Shown here: positions 28,322 through 36,719 of the stretch, piece after piece
Layout of the letters: each line of letters starts with the position of its first letter
Position numbering within the stretch: position 1 is the first letter of the stretch
Source of the DNA: Ameyamaea chiangmaiensis
Lineage (GTDB): Bacteria > Pseudomonadota > Alphaproteobacteria > Acetobacterales > Acetobacteraceae
Assembly: GCF_013376175.1 (NCBI RefSeq)
Contig: NZ_JABXXR010000017.1
Span: forward strand, 1 to 39,634
Length of the DNA stretch: 39,634 bases
Direction of reading: 5' to 3'
Translations under genes and position numbers: made by a program
The notes under the pieces: model-generated
Told to the model about the DNA's origin: nothing
The model's database searches: none
The model's input: only the letters and a program-made list of their open reading frames with translations

Positions 28322-28371
28322 CGTCTGAGGATTTGACCCGCGCGGTCCGTAACGCCATCATGACGCCATGA
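28318..28371 (+). CDS. Possible translational-relay mini-ORF between trpE and trpG
   Basis: A 17-codon frame, [17 protein letters not shown], starts at an ATG that overlaps the trpE stop (ATGA at 28318-28321) and stops with a TGA that overlaps the trpG start (ATGA at 28368-28371). The trpG start has no visible Shine-Dalgarno sequence, so ribosomes ending on the mini-ORF could reinitiate at trpG. The peptide has no recognised function and may have none. The same frame is open further upstream inside trpE, as expected in GC-rich DNA. Confidence 0.45.
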   Translation: MTSEDLTRAVRNAIMTP

Positions 28372-28973
28372 TTCTGCTGATCGACAACTACGACAGCTTT
28401 ACCTTCAACCTCGTCCATTATCTCGGCGAGCTTGGAGCCGCCTGCGACGTGCGGCGGAACGATTCGCTGAGCGTGCAACAGGCCCTGGCGCTTGAGCCCG
28501 AGGCGATCGTCATTTCGCCCGGTCCCTGTACGCCGAGCGACGCGGGCATCTGCTGCGACCTGATCGAGGCAGCGGCCGGACGTATCCCCCTGTTCGGCGT
28601 TTGTCTGGGCCATCAGGCGATCGGGCAGGTGTTCGGGGCCGAGGTGGTACGCGCGCCGACCCCGATGCATGGCAAGATCAGCCCCGTCTTCCATGAGGGC
28701 ACCGATGTCTTTAGTGGCCTGCCCGATCCGTTCAACGCGACGCGTTATCACAGCCTGACGCTCGCGCCCGACAGTGTCCCGGATAGCCTCGCCGTGACCG
28801 CCCATACGGCGGACGGGGTGATCATGGGCGTGCGGCACAGGACCATGCCTGTGTTCGGTGTCCAGTTTCATCCCGAAAGTATCGCGTCCGAGCATGGGCG
28901 CGAGATACTGGCGAATTTCCTCGGGCTTGCGCGGGGTGCCAACCGGACGCCCGCCATGGCCTCGTCGAGCTGA
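28368..28973 (+). CDS. trpG: Anthranilate synthase component II (glutamine amidotransferase)
   Basis: Releases ammonia from glutamine for TrpE. The 201-residue class-I amidotransferase starts [16 protein letters not shown] and has the oxyanion motif SPGPCTP, nucleophile Cys79 in [11 protein letters not shown], and His168/Glu170 in QFHPESI. It is the separate, unfused form. The start lacks a Shine-Dalgarno sequence; a mini-ORF ending over the ATG may feed ribosomes from trpE. trpD begins 9 bases after its stop. Confidence 0.97.
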   Translation: MILLIDNYDSFTFNLVHYLGELGAACDVRRNDSLSVQQALALEPEAIVISPGPCTPSDAGICCDLIEAAAGRIPLFGVCLGHQAIGQVFGAEVVRAPTPMHGKISPVFHEGTDVFSGLPDPFNATRYHSLTLAPDSVPDSLAVTAHTADGVIMGVRHRTMPVFGVQFHPESIASEHGREILANFLGLARGANRTPAMASSS

Positions 28974-28982
28974 GCGCCCCGG

Positions 28983-30089
28983 GTGGCGGACGCCTCGATC
29001 GACCCCGAGTTTCGCGACGGCCTTGAGCGGCTGGCGCGGGGCGACGTGCTGGACGCCGCGAGTGCTGCGCGACTGTTCGGGCGCATTATGGACGGCGACA
29101 TATCCGACATCGGCATCGCGGCCTTTCTGATGGCGCTCCGCACCCGGGGGGAGACGTCCGCCGAACTGGCGGGTGCCGTCCGTGCGATGCGCGACCGGAT
29201 GATCGGCCTGTCGGACGTCCCGGCCGACACGGTGGACGTCTGCGGCACCGGGGGAGACGGCCTCGGCACTCTGAACGTCTCGACGGCCGTTGCCTTCGTG
29301 CTGGCGTCGATGGGGGTGCCGGTCGCCAAGCATGGCAATCGGTCACAGTCGTCGCGGTCGGGTGCCACCGACGTCGTCGCGGCGCTGGGCGTCGGCATGC
29401 CGGACGACCCGTTGGTGCTGTCGCGCCTGTTGCGCGACACCGGTCTGGTGTTTCTGGCGGCGCCCAACCATCATCCCGCCATGCGCCACGCGGCGCCCGT
29501 GCGACGTGGTCTAGGGATTCGCACCCTGTTCAACCTCGTCGGGCCGCTGTCCAATCCGGCGGCCGTCCGGCGCCAGTTGATCGGTGTCTACGATGTCGCG
29601 TGGCTGATGCCGGTCGTCGAGACCGCGCGCGATCTGGGCGCCACCTGCGTCTGGGCCGTGCACGGAGAGACGGCGCGCGGGGGTACGGACGAGCTGACCC
29701 TGGCAGGCGATAATCATGTCGTCGGGCTCGATGACGGCCAGATACGGACCTTCACCGTGACGGCGGAAATGGCGGGCCTGCCGTCCGCACCCATCGAGGC
29801 CATCGTCGGCGGTGATCCGCGGCACAACGCACAGGCGCTCGAGGCGCTGCTGGGCGGCGCGACCGGGCCCTACCGCGACACCGTGGTGCTGAATGCCGCG
29901 GTGGCCCTGCATGTGGCCGGGCGAGGCGGCATTCTCGACGAGGGACGTATTGCGCCCGCCGCCCTGCGGGACAATGTGACACGGGTGGGCACAGCATTGG
30001 CGAGCGGCCAGGCACTGCAGGTTCTGCGGACGCTGCGCGAGGCGTCTTCGAGCCAGTTGCTCGCCGCCATGAACACAGGAACAGCATGA
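28983..30089 (+). CDS. trpD: Anthranilate phosphoribosyltransferase
   Basis: Joins anthranilate and PRPP to give phosphoribosyl-anthranilate. The 368-residue protein has an N-terminal helical domain (LARGDVLDAASAARLF), the PRPP pyrophosphate loop VDVCGTGGDGLGTLNVST and KHGNRSQSSRSGATD, then GIRTLFNLVGPLSNPA. The start is GTG at 28983; it lies nine bases after the trpG stop with no strong Shine-Dalgarno sequence, which again fits translational coupling. The stop overlaps trpC by ATGA. Confidence 0.97.
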   Translation: MADASIDPEFRDGLERLARGDVLDAASAARLFGRIMDGDISDIGIAAFLMALRTRGETSAELAGAVRAMRDRMIGLSDVPADTVDVCGTGGDGLGTLNVSTAVAFVLASMGVPVAKHGNRSQSSRSGATDVVAALGVGMPDDPLVLSRLLRDTGLVFLAAPNHHPAMRHAAPVRRGLGIRTLFNLVGPLSNPAAVRRQLIGVYDVAWLMPVVETARDLGATCVWAVHGETARGGTDELTLAGDNHVVGLDDGQIRTFTVTAEMAGLPSAPIEAIVGGDPRHNAQALEALLGGATGPYRDTVVLNAAVALHVAGRGGILDEGRIAPAALRDNVTRVGTALASGQALQVLRTLREASSSQLLAAMNTGTA

Positions 30090-30961
30090 CTGACACATCA
30101 GTGCCGCCCTCTGCGGTTCAGGCCGTAGCTCCGGAACTCGTCAAGCGGGAGTTGCGGACCGACATGCCCGACGTTCTGGCGCGTATCGTCGCCAGAACGC
30201 GCGTGGACGTGACCCAGCGGGCGACGATCCTGCCGCTGAAGGACATCACGGCCAAGGCGCGCGAAGTGCACGAGCCCACTCGGGGATTCGGGCAGGCGCT
30301 GAAACAGAAGACGGCGGACCGGCAGGTCGGCCTGATCGCGGAGATCAAGAAGGCCTCGCCGTCGGCGGGTATCCTGCGGGCGCATTACGATCCCGCGGCG
30401 ATCGCGCAATCCTATCATCAGGCCGGTGCAGCGTGTCTCTCGGTACTGACGGAAGGGTCCTGTTTTCATGGCGACACGGCGGACCTGAAGACCGCACGCG
30501 CGGCATGTCCGCTGCCGGTGCTGCGCAAGGACTTCATGCTCGACCCGTGGCAGGTTCACGAAAGCCGGATCATCGGCGCGGATGCGATCCTTCTGATCAT
30601 GGCCATGCTGACGGACATGCAGGCGTCCGAACTGCTGGATATCGCCCGTGGTCTGGGGATGGACGTACTGGTCGAAGTTCATGACGAGGCCGAACTGAAC
30701 CGGGCACTCGCGCTCGACACGTCGCTGATCGGGATCAACAACCGCAACCTGCGCACCCTGCAGACGGACATCCAGACGACATTCGATCTCGCGCCGCTGG
30801 TGCCTCCGGACCGGATCGTCGTGTCCGAAAGCGGCATCCGCACGCATGAGGAAGTGATGCGGCTGAGCGAGATCGGGGCCAGCGGCATGCTGGTCGGCGA
30901 ATCCCTGCTGCGTGAGGACGATCCGGGCGTTGCCGCGCGCCGCCTGCTGGGTTTTGCCTGA
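30086..30961 (+). CDS. trpC: Indole-3-glycerol phosphate synthase
   Basis: Closes the indole ring of indole-3-glycerol phosphate. The 291-residue TIM barrel has [13 protein letters not shown], the catalytic Lys in [25 protein letters not shown] and [13 protein letters not shown]. It is the monofunctional form with no fused TrpF. The ATG at 30086 overlaps the trpD stop (ATGA), but homologues often begin near [13 protein letters not shown] (ATG at 30164), so the first 26 residues are an unusual extension or are not translated. The stop overlaps moaC by one base. Confidence 0.95.
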   Translation: MTDTSVPPSAVQAVAPELVKRELRTDMPDVLARIVARTRVDVTQRATILPLKDITAKAREVHEPTRGFGQALKQKTADRQVGLIAEIKKASPSAGILRAHYDPAAIAQSYHQAGAACLSVLTEGSCFHGDTADLKTARAACPLPVLRKDFMLDPWQVHESRIIGADAILLIMAMLTDMQASELLDIARGLGMDVLVEVHDEAELNRALALDTSLIGINNRNLRTLQTDIQTTFDLAPLVPPDRIVVSESGIRTHEEVMRLSEIGASGMLVGESLLREDDPGVAARRLLGFA

Positions 30962-31452
30962 TGGCAGAGGGCCTGACCCATATCGGGCCCGATGGCTCGG
31001 CGATCATGGTGGACGTGTCGGACAAGCCCGAGACGCGGCGTGACGCCGTGGCGGTCGGTGCGATCCGCATGCGCCCGGAGACGGTCGCGCGGATCGTGCA
31101 GGGCACGATGCCCAAGGGCGACGTTCTGGCCACGGCGCGCATAGCGGGGATTATGGCCGCCAAGCGCACGGCGGACCTCATCCCGTTGTGTCATCCCCTG
31201 TCCCTGTCGTCGGTGCAGATCGACCTGTCACCCGGCGAGGAGGGGATCGCCATCACCGCACGGGTGCGAACCACCGGCCGCACGGGTGTGGAAATGGAGG
31301 CACTGACCGCCGTTTCCGTTGCGGGTCTGACGCTGTACGACATGTGCAAGGCCGTGGATCGCGAGATGGTGATGGATGGTATCCGCCTCGCCCTCAAGAC
31401 GGGAGGTCAGAGCGGAGACTATGGTGCCGGGCAATCGAAGGACGCGGGATGA
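30961..31452 (+). CDS. moaC: Cyclic pyranopterin monophosphate synthase
   Basis: Second enzyme of molybdenum-cofactor synthesis, making cyclic pyranopterin monophosphate after MoaA. The 163-residue protein has [35 protein letters not shown] broken by HPLSLSSVQ, and [20 protein letters not shown] with CKAVDREM. The start overlaps the trpC stop (TGATG), so it belongs to the trp transcript, as in many alphaproteobacteria. moeA, its usual downstream neighbour, is absent here and lies at 17368-18567. Confidence 0.96.
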   Translation: MAEGLTHIGPDGSAIMVDVSDKPETRRDAVAVGAIRMRPETVARIVQGTMPKGDVLATARIAGIMAAKRTADLIPLCHPLSLSSVQIDLSPGEEGIAITARVRTTGRTGVEMEALTAVSVAGLTLYDMCKAVDREMVMDGIRLALKTGGQSGDYGAGQSKDAG

Positions 31453-31505
31453 CAGGCTTGGGTCTACGTTCACTGACGTCCGTCCCACTCTAATCAGGTC
31501 AGAAA

Positions 31506-31530
31506 GCTCCGGCGCTAATCTTTCCGGAGC
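31506..31530 (+). promoter_or_regulatory. Inverted repeat in the pdhA leader
   Basis: GCTCCGG and CCGGAGC, 7-bp perfect arms with an 11-base loop, lie 22 bases before the pdhA start. No T-run follows, so it is more likely a leader hairpin or an operator than a terminator. The pdh promoter must lie in or near the 99-base gap after moaC unless pdh is read from the trp transcript; I see no strong -35/-10 pair. Confidence 0.35.
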
Positions 31531-31551
31531 GCAAGCACGAGGAGACACATC

Positions 31552-32556
31552 ATGGCAGAAGGAAGCGGCGTAGGGGGCGGTCATAACGGACCGGCGCTCG
31601 GGGTCGAAGAACTCAAGCGCGCCTTTCACGACATGGTGCTGATCCGCCGGTTCGAGGAAAAGGCCGGCCAGCTCTACGGCATGGGCCTGATCGGCGGTTT
31701 CTGCCATCTGTATATCGGTCAGGAGGCGGTCGTCGTGGGTGTCCAGATGGCGCTCAAGCCGGGTGACAAGATCATCACCTCCTATCGTGACCACGGCCAG
31801 ATGCTGGCGGCCGGCATGACCCCTCGCGGTGTGATGGCCGAACTGACCGGTCGTGCGGGGGGATACTCGCACGGCAAGGGTGGATCGATGCACATGTTCT
31901 CGCGCGAGAAGAATTTCTACGGCGGACACGGTATCGTCGGCGCGCAGGTGGCGCTTGGTATTGGCCTGGCCTTCGCCAACAAATATCGCGGCACGGACGA
32001 GGTCTCGGTGGCCTATTTCGGCGAGGGTGCGTCCAACCAGGGGCAGGTTTACGAAAGCTTCAACCTTGCCGCCTTGCAGAAGCTTCCGTGTGTGTTCGTC
32101 ATCGAAAATAACCGCTATGGCATGGGGACCAGTGTCGAGCGGGCGTCCGCCTCGACCGATCTGTCGCAGAACGGAGCGCCGTGGGGTATTCCGGGCCGCA
32201 AGGTCGATGGCATGGACGTCGTCGCCGTGAACGAAGCGGTGGAGGAGGCCGTGGCCCAGTGTCGTGCTGGCAACGGTCCCTACCTTCTCGAGATGATGAC
32301 CTATCGCTATCGCGGCCATTCGATGTCCGATCCGGCGAAGTATCGCACGCGGGACGAGGTCGACGATATCAGGCGCAATCAGGATCCGATCGAACGGGTT
32401 CGCCATGAACTCGATCGTCTGGGCGTCAGCGCCGAGGCGCTCAAGGAGATCGAAAACGACGTGAAAGCCGTGGTCAACGACGCGGCACAATTCGCGCAGG
32501 AAAGCCCCGAGCCCGATCCGTCCGAGCTTTGGACCGACGTGCTGCTGGAGGCCTGA
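31552..32556 (+). CDS. pdhA: Pyruvate dehydrogenase E1 component, alpha subunit
   Basis: With the beta subunit, the thiamine-diphosphate enzyme that decarboxylates pyruvate. The 334-residue protein has [18 protein letters not shown], the loop [36 protein letters not shown], and the thiamine motif [10 protein letters not shown] ... ENN (157-187). The canonical GDG Asp is Glu158 here. The phosphorylation-loop region [15 protein letters not shown] is also conserved. The ATG has GAGGAG upstream. The beta subunit gene starts seven bases after its stop. Confidence 0.96.
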   Translation: MAEGSGVGGGHNGPALGVEELKRAFHDMVLIRRFEEKAGQLYGMGLIGGFCHLYIGQEAVVVGVQMALKPGDKIITSYRDHGQMLAAGMTPRGVMAELTGRAGGYSHGKGGSMHMFSREKNFYGGHGIVGAQVALGIGLAFANKYRGTDEVSVAYFGEGASNQGQVYESFNLAALQKLPCVFVIENNRYGMGTSVERASASTDLSQNGAPWGIPGRKVDGMDVVAVNEAVEEAVAQCRAGNGPYLLEMMTYRYRGHSMSDPAKYRTRDEVDDIRRNQDPIERVRHELDRLGVSAEALKEIENDVKAVVNDAAQFAQESPEPDPSELWTDVLLEA

Positions 32557-32563
32557 GGGAAGT

Positions 32564-33919
32564 ATGTCCACCCAAATTCTGATGCCCGCCCTGTCGCCGA
32601 CCATGACCGAGGGCAAACTTGCCAAGTGGCTTAAATCCACAGGTGACAAGGTGTCGTCCGGCGACGTGATCGCCGAGATCGAGACCGACAAGGCGACGAT
32701 GGAGGTCGAGGCCGTCGATGACGGCACGCTGGGCCGTATTCTGGTCCCCGAGGGAGCGGAGAACGTCGCCGTCAACACGCCGATTGCCGTGCTTCTGGCC
32801 GAGGGCGAGGACGACACGGCGACCGACGCCCCGGCGGCGGAGACACCGGCGCCGTCCGACACCGCGACCCCTGCGCCATCGGGCGACGTGGCACCGCTGC
32901 CCCCTGCCGCCGCCACCGTGGCGCCGGAGCCCGAATGGGGCGAAACGCAGGAGATCACGGTGCGTGAGGCCCTGCGCGACGCCATGGCGGCGGAACTGCG
33001 CCGTGATGAGGACGTGTTCCTGATCGGCGAAGAGGTCGCGCAGTATCAGGGTGCGTATAAGGTCAGCCAGGGCCTTCTGGATGAGTTCGGCGAGAAGCGG
33101 ATCATCGACACGCCGATTACCGAACATGGCTTCACCGGCCTTGCCGTGGGTGCGGGCCTGACCGGCCTGCGCCCGATCGTGGAGTTCATGACCTTCAATT
33201 TCGCCATGCAGGCGATCGACCACATCATCAATTCGGCGGCCAAGACGCTGTATATGTCGGGCGGCCAGATGGGGTGCCCGATCGTGTTTCGTGGCCCCAA
33301 TGGTGCGGCCGCGCGCGTCGGCGCGCAGCATTCCCAGTGTTACGCCAGCTGGTATGCGCACGTGCCGGGCCTGAAGGTCGTGGCACCGTGGTCGTCGGCG
33401 GATGCGAAGGGGCTGCTGCGGGCCGCCATTCGCGATCCCAATCCGGTCATCTTCCTCGAAAACGAAATCCTGTATGGGCACAAGTTCCCGTGTCCGGTGG
33501 ACGAGGACTTCATCCTGCCGATCGGCCGGGCGAAGATCGAGCGTGAAGGCACGGACGTCACCATCACCGCGTTTTCGATCATGGTGGGTGTGGCTCTGGA
33601 GGCAGCGGAGAAGTTGGCCGAGCAGGGGATTTCCGCCGAGGTGATCAACCTTCGCTCGCTACGTCCGCTCGACACCGAAACGATCGTCAACAGCGTGAAG
33701 AAAACGTCGCGTCTGGTCAGCGTGGAAGAAGGCTGGCCGTTCGCGGGCATCGGGGCGGAAATCTCGATGCAGGTGATCGAACACGCCTTCGACTGGCTGG
33801 ACGCGCCGCCTGTGCGCGTGGCGGGCCTGGATGTGCCGATGCCGTTCGCCGCCAATCTGGAAAAGCTCGCGTTGCCGCAGCCGGACTGGATCGTCGACGC
33901 CGTAAAGAAGCTGGTCTGA
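32564..33919 (+). CDS. pdhB: Pyruvate dehydrogenase E1 component, beta subunit, with lipoyl domain
   Basis: A 451-residue protein with an N-terminal lipoyl domain (1-80; lipoylated Lys43 in [12 protein letters not shown]), a Pro/Ala-rich linker (about 80-125) and the E1-beta transketolase-like domain ([53 protein letters not shown]), ending in the transketolase C-domain ([15 protein letters not shown]). An E1-beta with its own lipoyl domain is a known alphaproteobacterial variant, not a new fusion. Its lipoyl domain is very close to that of pdhC. It follows pdhA by seven bases. Confidence 0.97.
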   Translation: MSTQILMPALSPTMTEGKLAKWLKSTGDKVSSGDVIAEIETDKATMEVEAVDDGTLGRILVPEGAENVAVNTPIAVLLAEGEDDTATDAPAAETPAPSDTATPAPSGDVAPLPPAAATVAPEPEWGETQEITVREALRDAMAAELRRDEDVFLIGEEVAQYQGAYKVSQGLLDEFGEKRIIDTPITEHGFTGLAVGAGLTGLRPIVEFMTFNFAMQAIDHIINSAAKTLYMSGGQMGCPIVFRGPNGAAARVGAQHSQCYASWYAHVPGLKVVAPWSSADAKGLLRAAIRDPNPVIFLENEILYGHKFPCPVDEDFILPIGRAKIEREGTDVTITAFSIMVGVALEAAEKLAEQGISAEVINLRSLRPLDTETIVNSVKKTSRLVSVEEGWPFAGIGAEISMQVIEHAFDWLDAPPVRVAGLDVPMPFAANLEKLALPQPDWIVDAVKKLV

Positions 33920-33929
33920 GGGGGCGCGC

Positions 33930-35174
33930 ATGGCTGTGGATATTCTGATGCCCGCGCTGTCGCCGACCATGACGGAAGGCAAGCTGGCACGGTGGCTGAA
34001 AAAGGAAGGCGACACCGTTGCCTCCGGCGACGTGATCGCTGAAATCGAGACCGACAAGGCCACGATGGAGGTCGAGGCGGTCGAGGAGGGCATTTTGGGC
34101 CGCATCCTGGTCGCCGAGGGCAGCGAGGGCGTGAAAGTCAACGCACCGATCGCCATTCTGGTCGAGGACGGCGAGTCTGTTCCGGAGGGGCCTTCAGCGC
34201 CGACACCGAAGAACACGACCAAGGCAGAGGTCGCGAAGACGATCGATGCTCCCACAGTCGCCGCCCCTGCGACGGCTGCGTCAAAGCCCGCCGACAAGCC
34301 GGCCAACCGCATCGTGGCATCGCCGCTTGCCCGTCGTCTGGCCAGGGAGGCAGGGCTTGATCTGGCGACGATCACCGGGTCGGGTCCGTACGGGCGGATC
34401 GTGCGCCGGGACGTGGAGGGTCACACACCCGCACCCAAAGCCGCGCCGAAGTCCGTGGCTGCGACGCCCGCTGGTGGCGGCAGCCGCGCCGTGCCGAATT
34501 CGTCGATGCGGAAAGTCATCGCGCGTCGCCTGACGGAGTCGAAGTCGACCGTTCCGCATTTCTATGTCTCGATCGACGTGGAACTCGACGCGCTTCTGGC
34601 CCTGCGATCGCAGCTGAACGCCGTGTCGCCGTCCGAAGGACCGGAGGCGTTCAAACTGTCTGTCAATGACCTTCTGATCAAGGCCGCCGCCGTGACGCTC
34701 AAGCGTGTGCCCGGCGTCAACGTGTCCTATACGGACGAGGCAACGATCTTTTACGACGACGCCGACATTTCGGTCGCGGTTTCCATCCCGGATGGTCTGA
34801 TCACACCGATCGTGCGTGCCGCCGATCGCAAGAGCGTGCGCACGATCAGCACCGAGGCAAAGGGACTGATCGCCAAGGCGCGTGCGGGCAAGCTGAAGCC
34901 GGAAGAGTTTCAGGGTGGCACCTTCTCGATTTCGAACATGGGCATGTTCGGGGTCAAGGATTTCGCGGCGATCATCAATCCGCCGCAGGCTGCCATTCTT
35001 GCCGTCGCGGCCGGTGAAAAGCGTGCCGTGGTCAAGGGCGATGACATTAGGATCGCGACCGTCATGACCGTCACGCTGTCGGTGGACCACCGCGCCGTGG
35101 ACGGCGCGCTGGCGGCCGAGTTCGTGTCGGTGTTCAAGTCGGTGGTCGAATCCCCGATGGCGTTGGTTGTCTGA
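33930..35174 (+). CDS. pdhC: Dihydrolipoyl acetyltransferase (E2 of pyruvate dehydrogenase)
   Basis: Core of the complex; transfers acetyl from lipoyl to CoA. The 414-residue protein has one lipoyl domain (1-80; Lys43 in [12 protein letters not shown]), a linker, a peripheral-subunit-binding domain (about 127-165, SPLARRLAREAGLDLATITG, GPYGRIVRRDVE) and a catalytic domain (SSMRKVIARRLTESK, SFSISNMG-like GTFSISNMGMFG, catalytic VDHRAVDGA). The ATG has GAGGGGGC upstream. It begins ten bases after pdhB and is followed by lpd at ten bases. Confidence 0.97.
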   Translation: MAVDILMPALSPTMTEGKLARWLKKEGDTVASGDVIAEIETDKATMEVEAVEEGILGRILVAEGSEGVKVNAPIAILVEDGESVPEGPSAPTPKNTTKAEVAKTIDAPTVAAPATAASKPADKPANRIVASPLARRLAREAGLDLATITGSGPYGRIVRRDVEGHTPAPKAAPKSVAATPAGGGSRAVPNSSMRKVIARRLTESKSTVPHFYVSIDVELDALLALRSQLNAVSPSEGPEAFKLSVNDLLIKAAAVTLKRVPGVNVSYTDEATIFYDDADISVAVSIPDGLITPIVRAADRKSVRTISTEAKGLIAKARAGKLKPEEFQGGTFSISNMGMFGVKDFAAIINPPQAAILAVAAGEKRAVVKGDDIRIATVMTVTLSVDHRAVDGALAAEFVSVFKSVVESPMALVV

Positions 35175-35184
35175 GGGATATGGC

Positions 35185-36594
35185 ATGAGCAAGACCGATT
35201 TCGACCTGATCGTCGTCGGGGGCGGCCCCGGTGGCTATGTCGCGGCGCTGCGTGCGGCGCAGCTCAAACTCGACGTGGCGGTTGTCGAATCGACGCATCT
35301 GGGCGGCATCTGCCTGAACTGGGGCTGCATCCCCACCAAGGCACTTCTGCGCGCGTCGGAGATCAATCATCTGCTGCACGATCTCGGCCCGTTCGGGTTC
35401 AAGGCCGAAAATGTCTCCTATGATTTCGACAAGGTCGTCGCCCGCTCACGGGCCGTGTCGAAGCAGCTTGCCGGCGGCGTGGGCCATCTGCTGAAAAAGG
35501 CCAAGGTGCCGGTGTTCGACGGCCGGGGGAAACTCGCCGGCGTATCGCGCGGACGTCGCATGATCGAGGTCAGCAAGGACGGCAAGCCGGTGGCGACCCT
35601 GACCGCGAGGAACGTCATTCTGGCCACCGGTGCGCGGGCGCGCGTTCTGCCGGGGATCGAGCCGGACGGGGACCTTATCTGGTCCTACCGCGAGGCCATG
35701 GTGCCCAAGGCGATGCCGAAGAGCCTGCTGGTTATCGGCTCCGGGGCGATCGGGATCGAGTTCGCGTCGTTCTACCGGAACATGGGCGCGGAGGTCACGG
35801 TCGTGGAGGCCATGGACCGCGTCCTGCCGGTCGAGGACGAGGAGATCAGCGCGCTTGCCCACAAGGCTTTTGAAAAGCAGGGCATGACCATCCTGACCGG
35901 CGCGAAAATCGGGACACTGCGCAAGAACGGTGCCACCGTGACCGTCCCGGTCGAGGTGGCGGGCAAGACGCGGGAGATAACGGTCGAGAAAGTGATCTCG
36001 GCCGTCGGCATCGTCGGCAATGTCGAGGATATCGGTCTGGAGGGTACCAAGGTCGAGGTCGACCGCACCCATATCAAGGTCGATGGGTATTGCCGCACGG
36101 GTGAGCCGAACGTGTATGCGATCGGCGACGTCGCCGGGGCGCCGTGGCTCGCCCACAAGGCCAGCCACGAAGGTGTCCTGTGCGCCGAGCATATCGCCGG
36201 ACGGGAGGTTCATCCGATGGACGTCACCAATATCCCGGGCTGCACCTATTGCCGCCCGCAGGTCGCGTCTGTGGGCCTGACCGAAGCCAAGGCCAAGGCG
36301 ACCGGGCGCACGCTGCGTGTCGGTAAGTTCCCGTTCATGGGCAACGGCAAGGCCATCGCGATGGGTGAACCCGAAGGGCTGGTCAAGACGGTGTTCGACG
36401 CCGAGACGGGCGAGCTTCTGGGCGCGCACATGATCGGGGCGGAGGTCACCGAGATGATCCAGGGCTATGTCGTGGCCAAGACGGGCGAACTGACCGAGGG
36501 CGAGTTGAAGGAGACGGTGTTCCCGCACCCGACCATCTCCGAGTCGATGCATGAGGCGGTTCTTGCCGCGTGGGGTGGCGCGCTTCACTTCTAG
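35185..36594 (+). CDS. lpd: Dihydrolipoyl dehydrogenase (E3)
   Basis: FAD enzyme that reoxidises dihydrolipoyl groups with NAD+. The 469-residue protein has the FAD motif VVGGGPGGYVAALRAAQ, the redox disulfide Cys43/Cys48 in GGICLNWGCIPTKAL, the NAD motif VIGSGAIGIEFASFY, the FAD-binding YAIGDVAGAPWLAHKASHEG and the C-terminal His448/Glu453 in HPTISES. The ATG at 35185 has GAGGGA upstream; the earlier ATG at 35167 overlaps pdhC and is not used. It ends the pdh block and is followed by a 125-base gap before lipA. Confidence 0.98.
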   Translation: MSKTDFDLIVVGGGPGGYVAALRAAQLKLDVAVVESTHLGGICLNWGCIPTKALLRASEINHLLHDLGPFGFKAENVSYDFDKVVARSRAVSKQLAGGVGHLLKKAKVPVFDGRGKLAGVSRGRRMIEVSKDGKPVATLTARNVILATGARARVLPGIEPDGDLIWSYREAMVPKAMPKSLLVIGSGAIGIEFASFYRNMGAEVTVVEAMDRVLPVEDEEISALAHKAFEKQGMTILTGAKIGTLRKNGATVTVPVEVAGKTREITVEKVISAVGIVGNVEDIGLEGTKVEVDRTHIKVDGYCRTGEPNVYAIGDVAGAPWLAHKASHEGVLCAEHIAGREVHPMDVTNIPGCTYCRPQVASVGLTEAKAKATGRTLRVGKFPFMGNGKAIAMGEPEGLVKTVFDAETGELLGAHMIGAEVTEMIQGYVVAKTGELTEGELKETVFPHPTISESMHEAVLAAWGGALHF

Positions 36595-36601
36595 GAGCCG
36601 T

Positions 36602-36630
36602 GCGTCATGTGTGCTTGACGTGCATGACGC
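36602..36630 (+). promoter_or_regulatory. Inverted repeat between lpd and lipA
   Basis: Perfect 8-bp arms GCGTCATG and CATGACGC with 13 bases between, starting 8 bases after the lpd stop, inside a 125-base gap. A possible lipA promoter (GTGACG, 16 bases, TAGTAA) lies further on before 36700. No T-run follows the repeat, so it could be an operator or an mRNA 3' hairpin. Confidence 0.35.
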
Positions 36631-36719
36631 CGCATTCCACCTGTGGGCGGCATGGCTGGTAAGGTCGTGACGCCGCGAGGGGCGTGCATAGTAAAGTTGA
36701 TCAACGGGATGGCCCGCCA

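Noticed and set aside
31228-32985. Open frame of 585 codons on the minus strand opposite moaC, pdhA and the pdhB start
   Set aside because: Fully antisense to known genes, no signal or domain, and atypical composition for a real protein of this genome.
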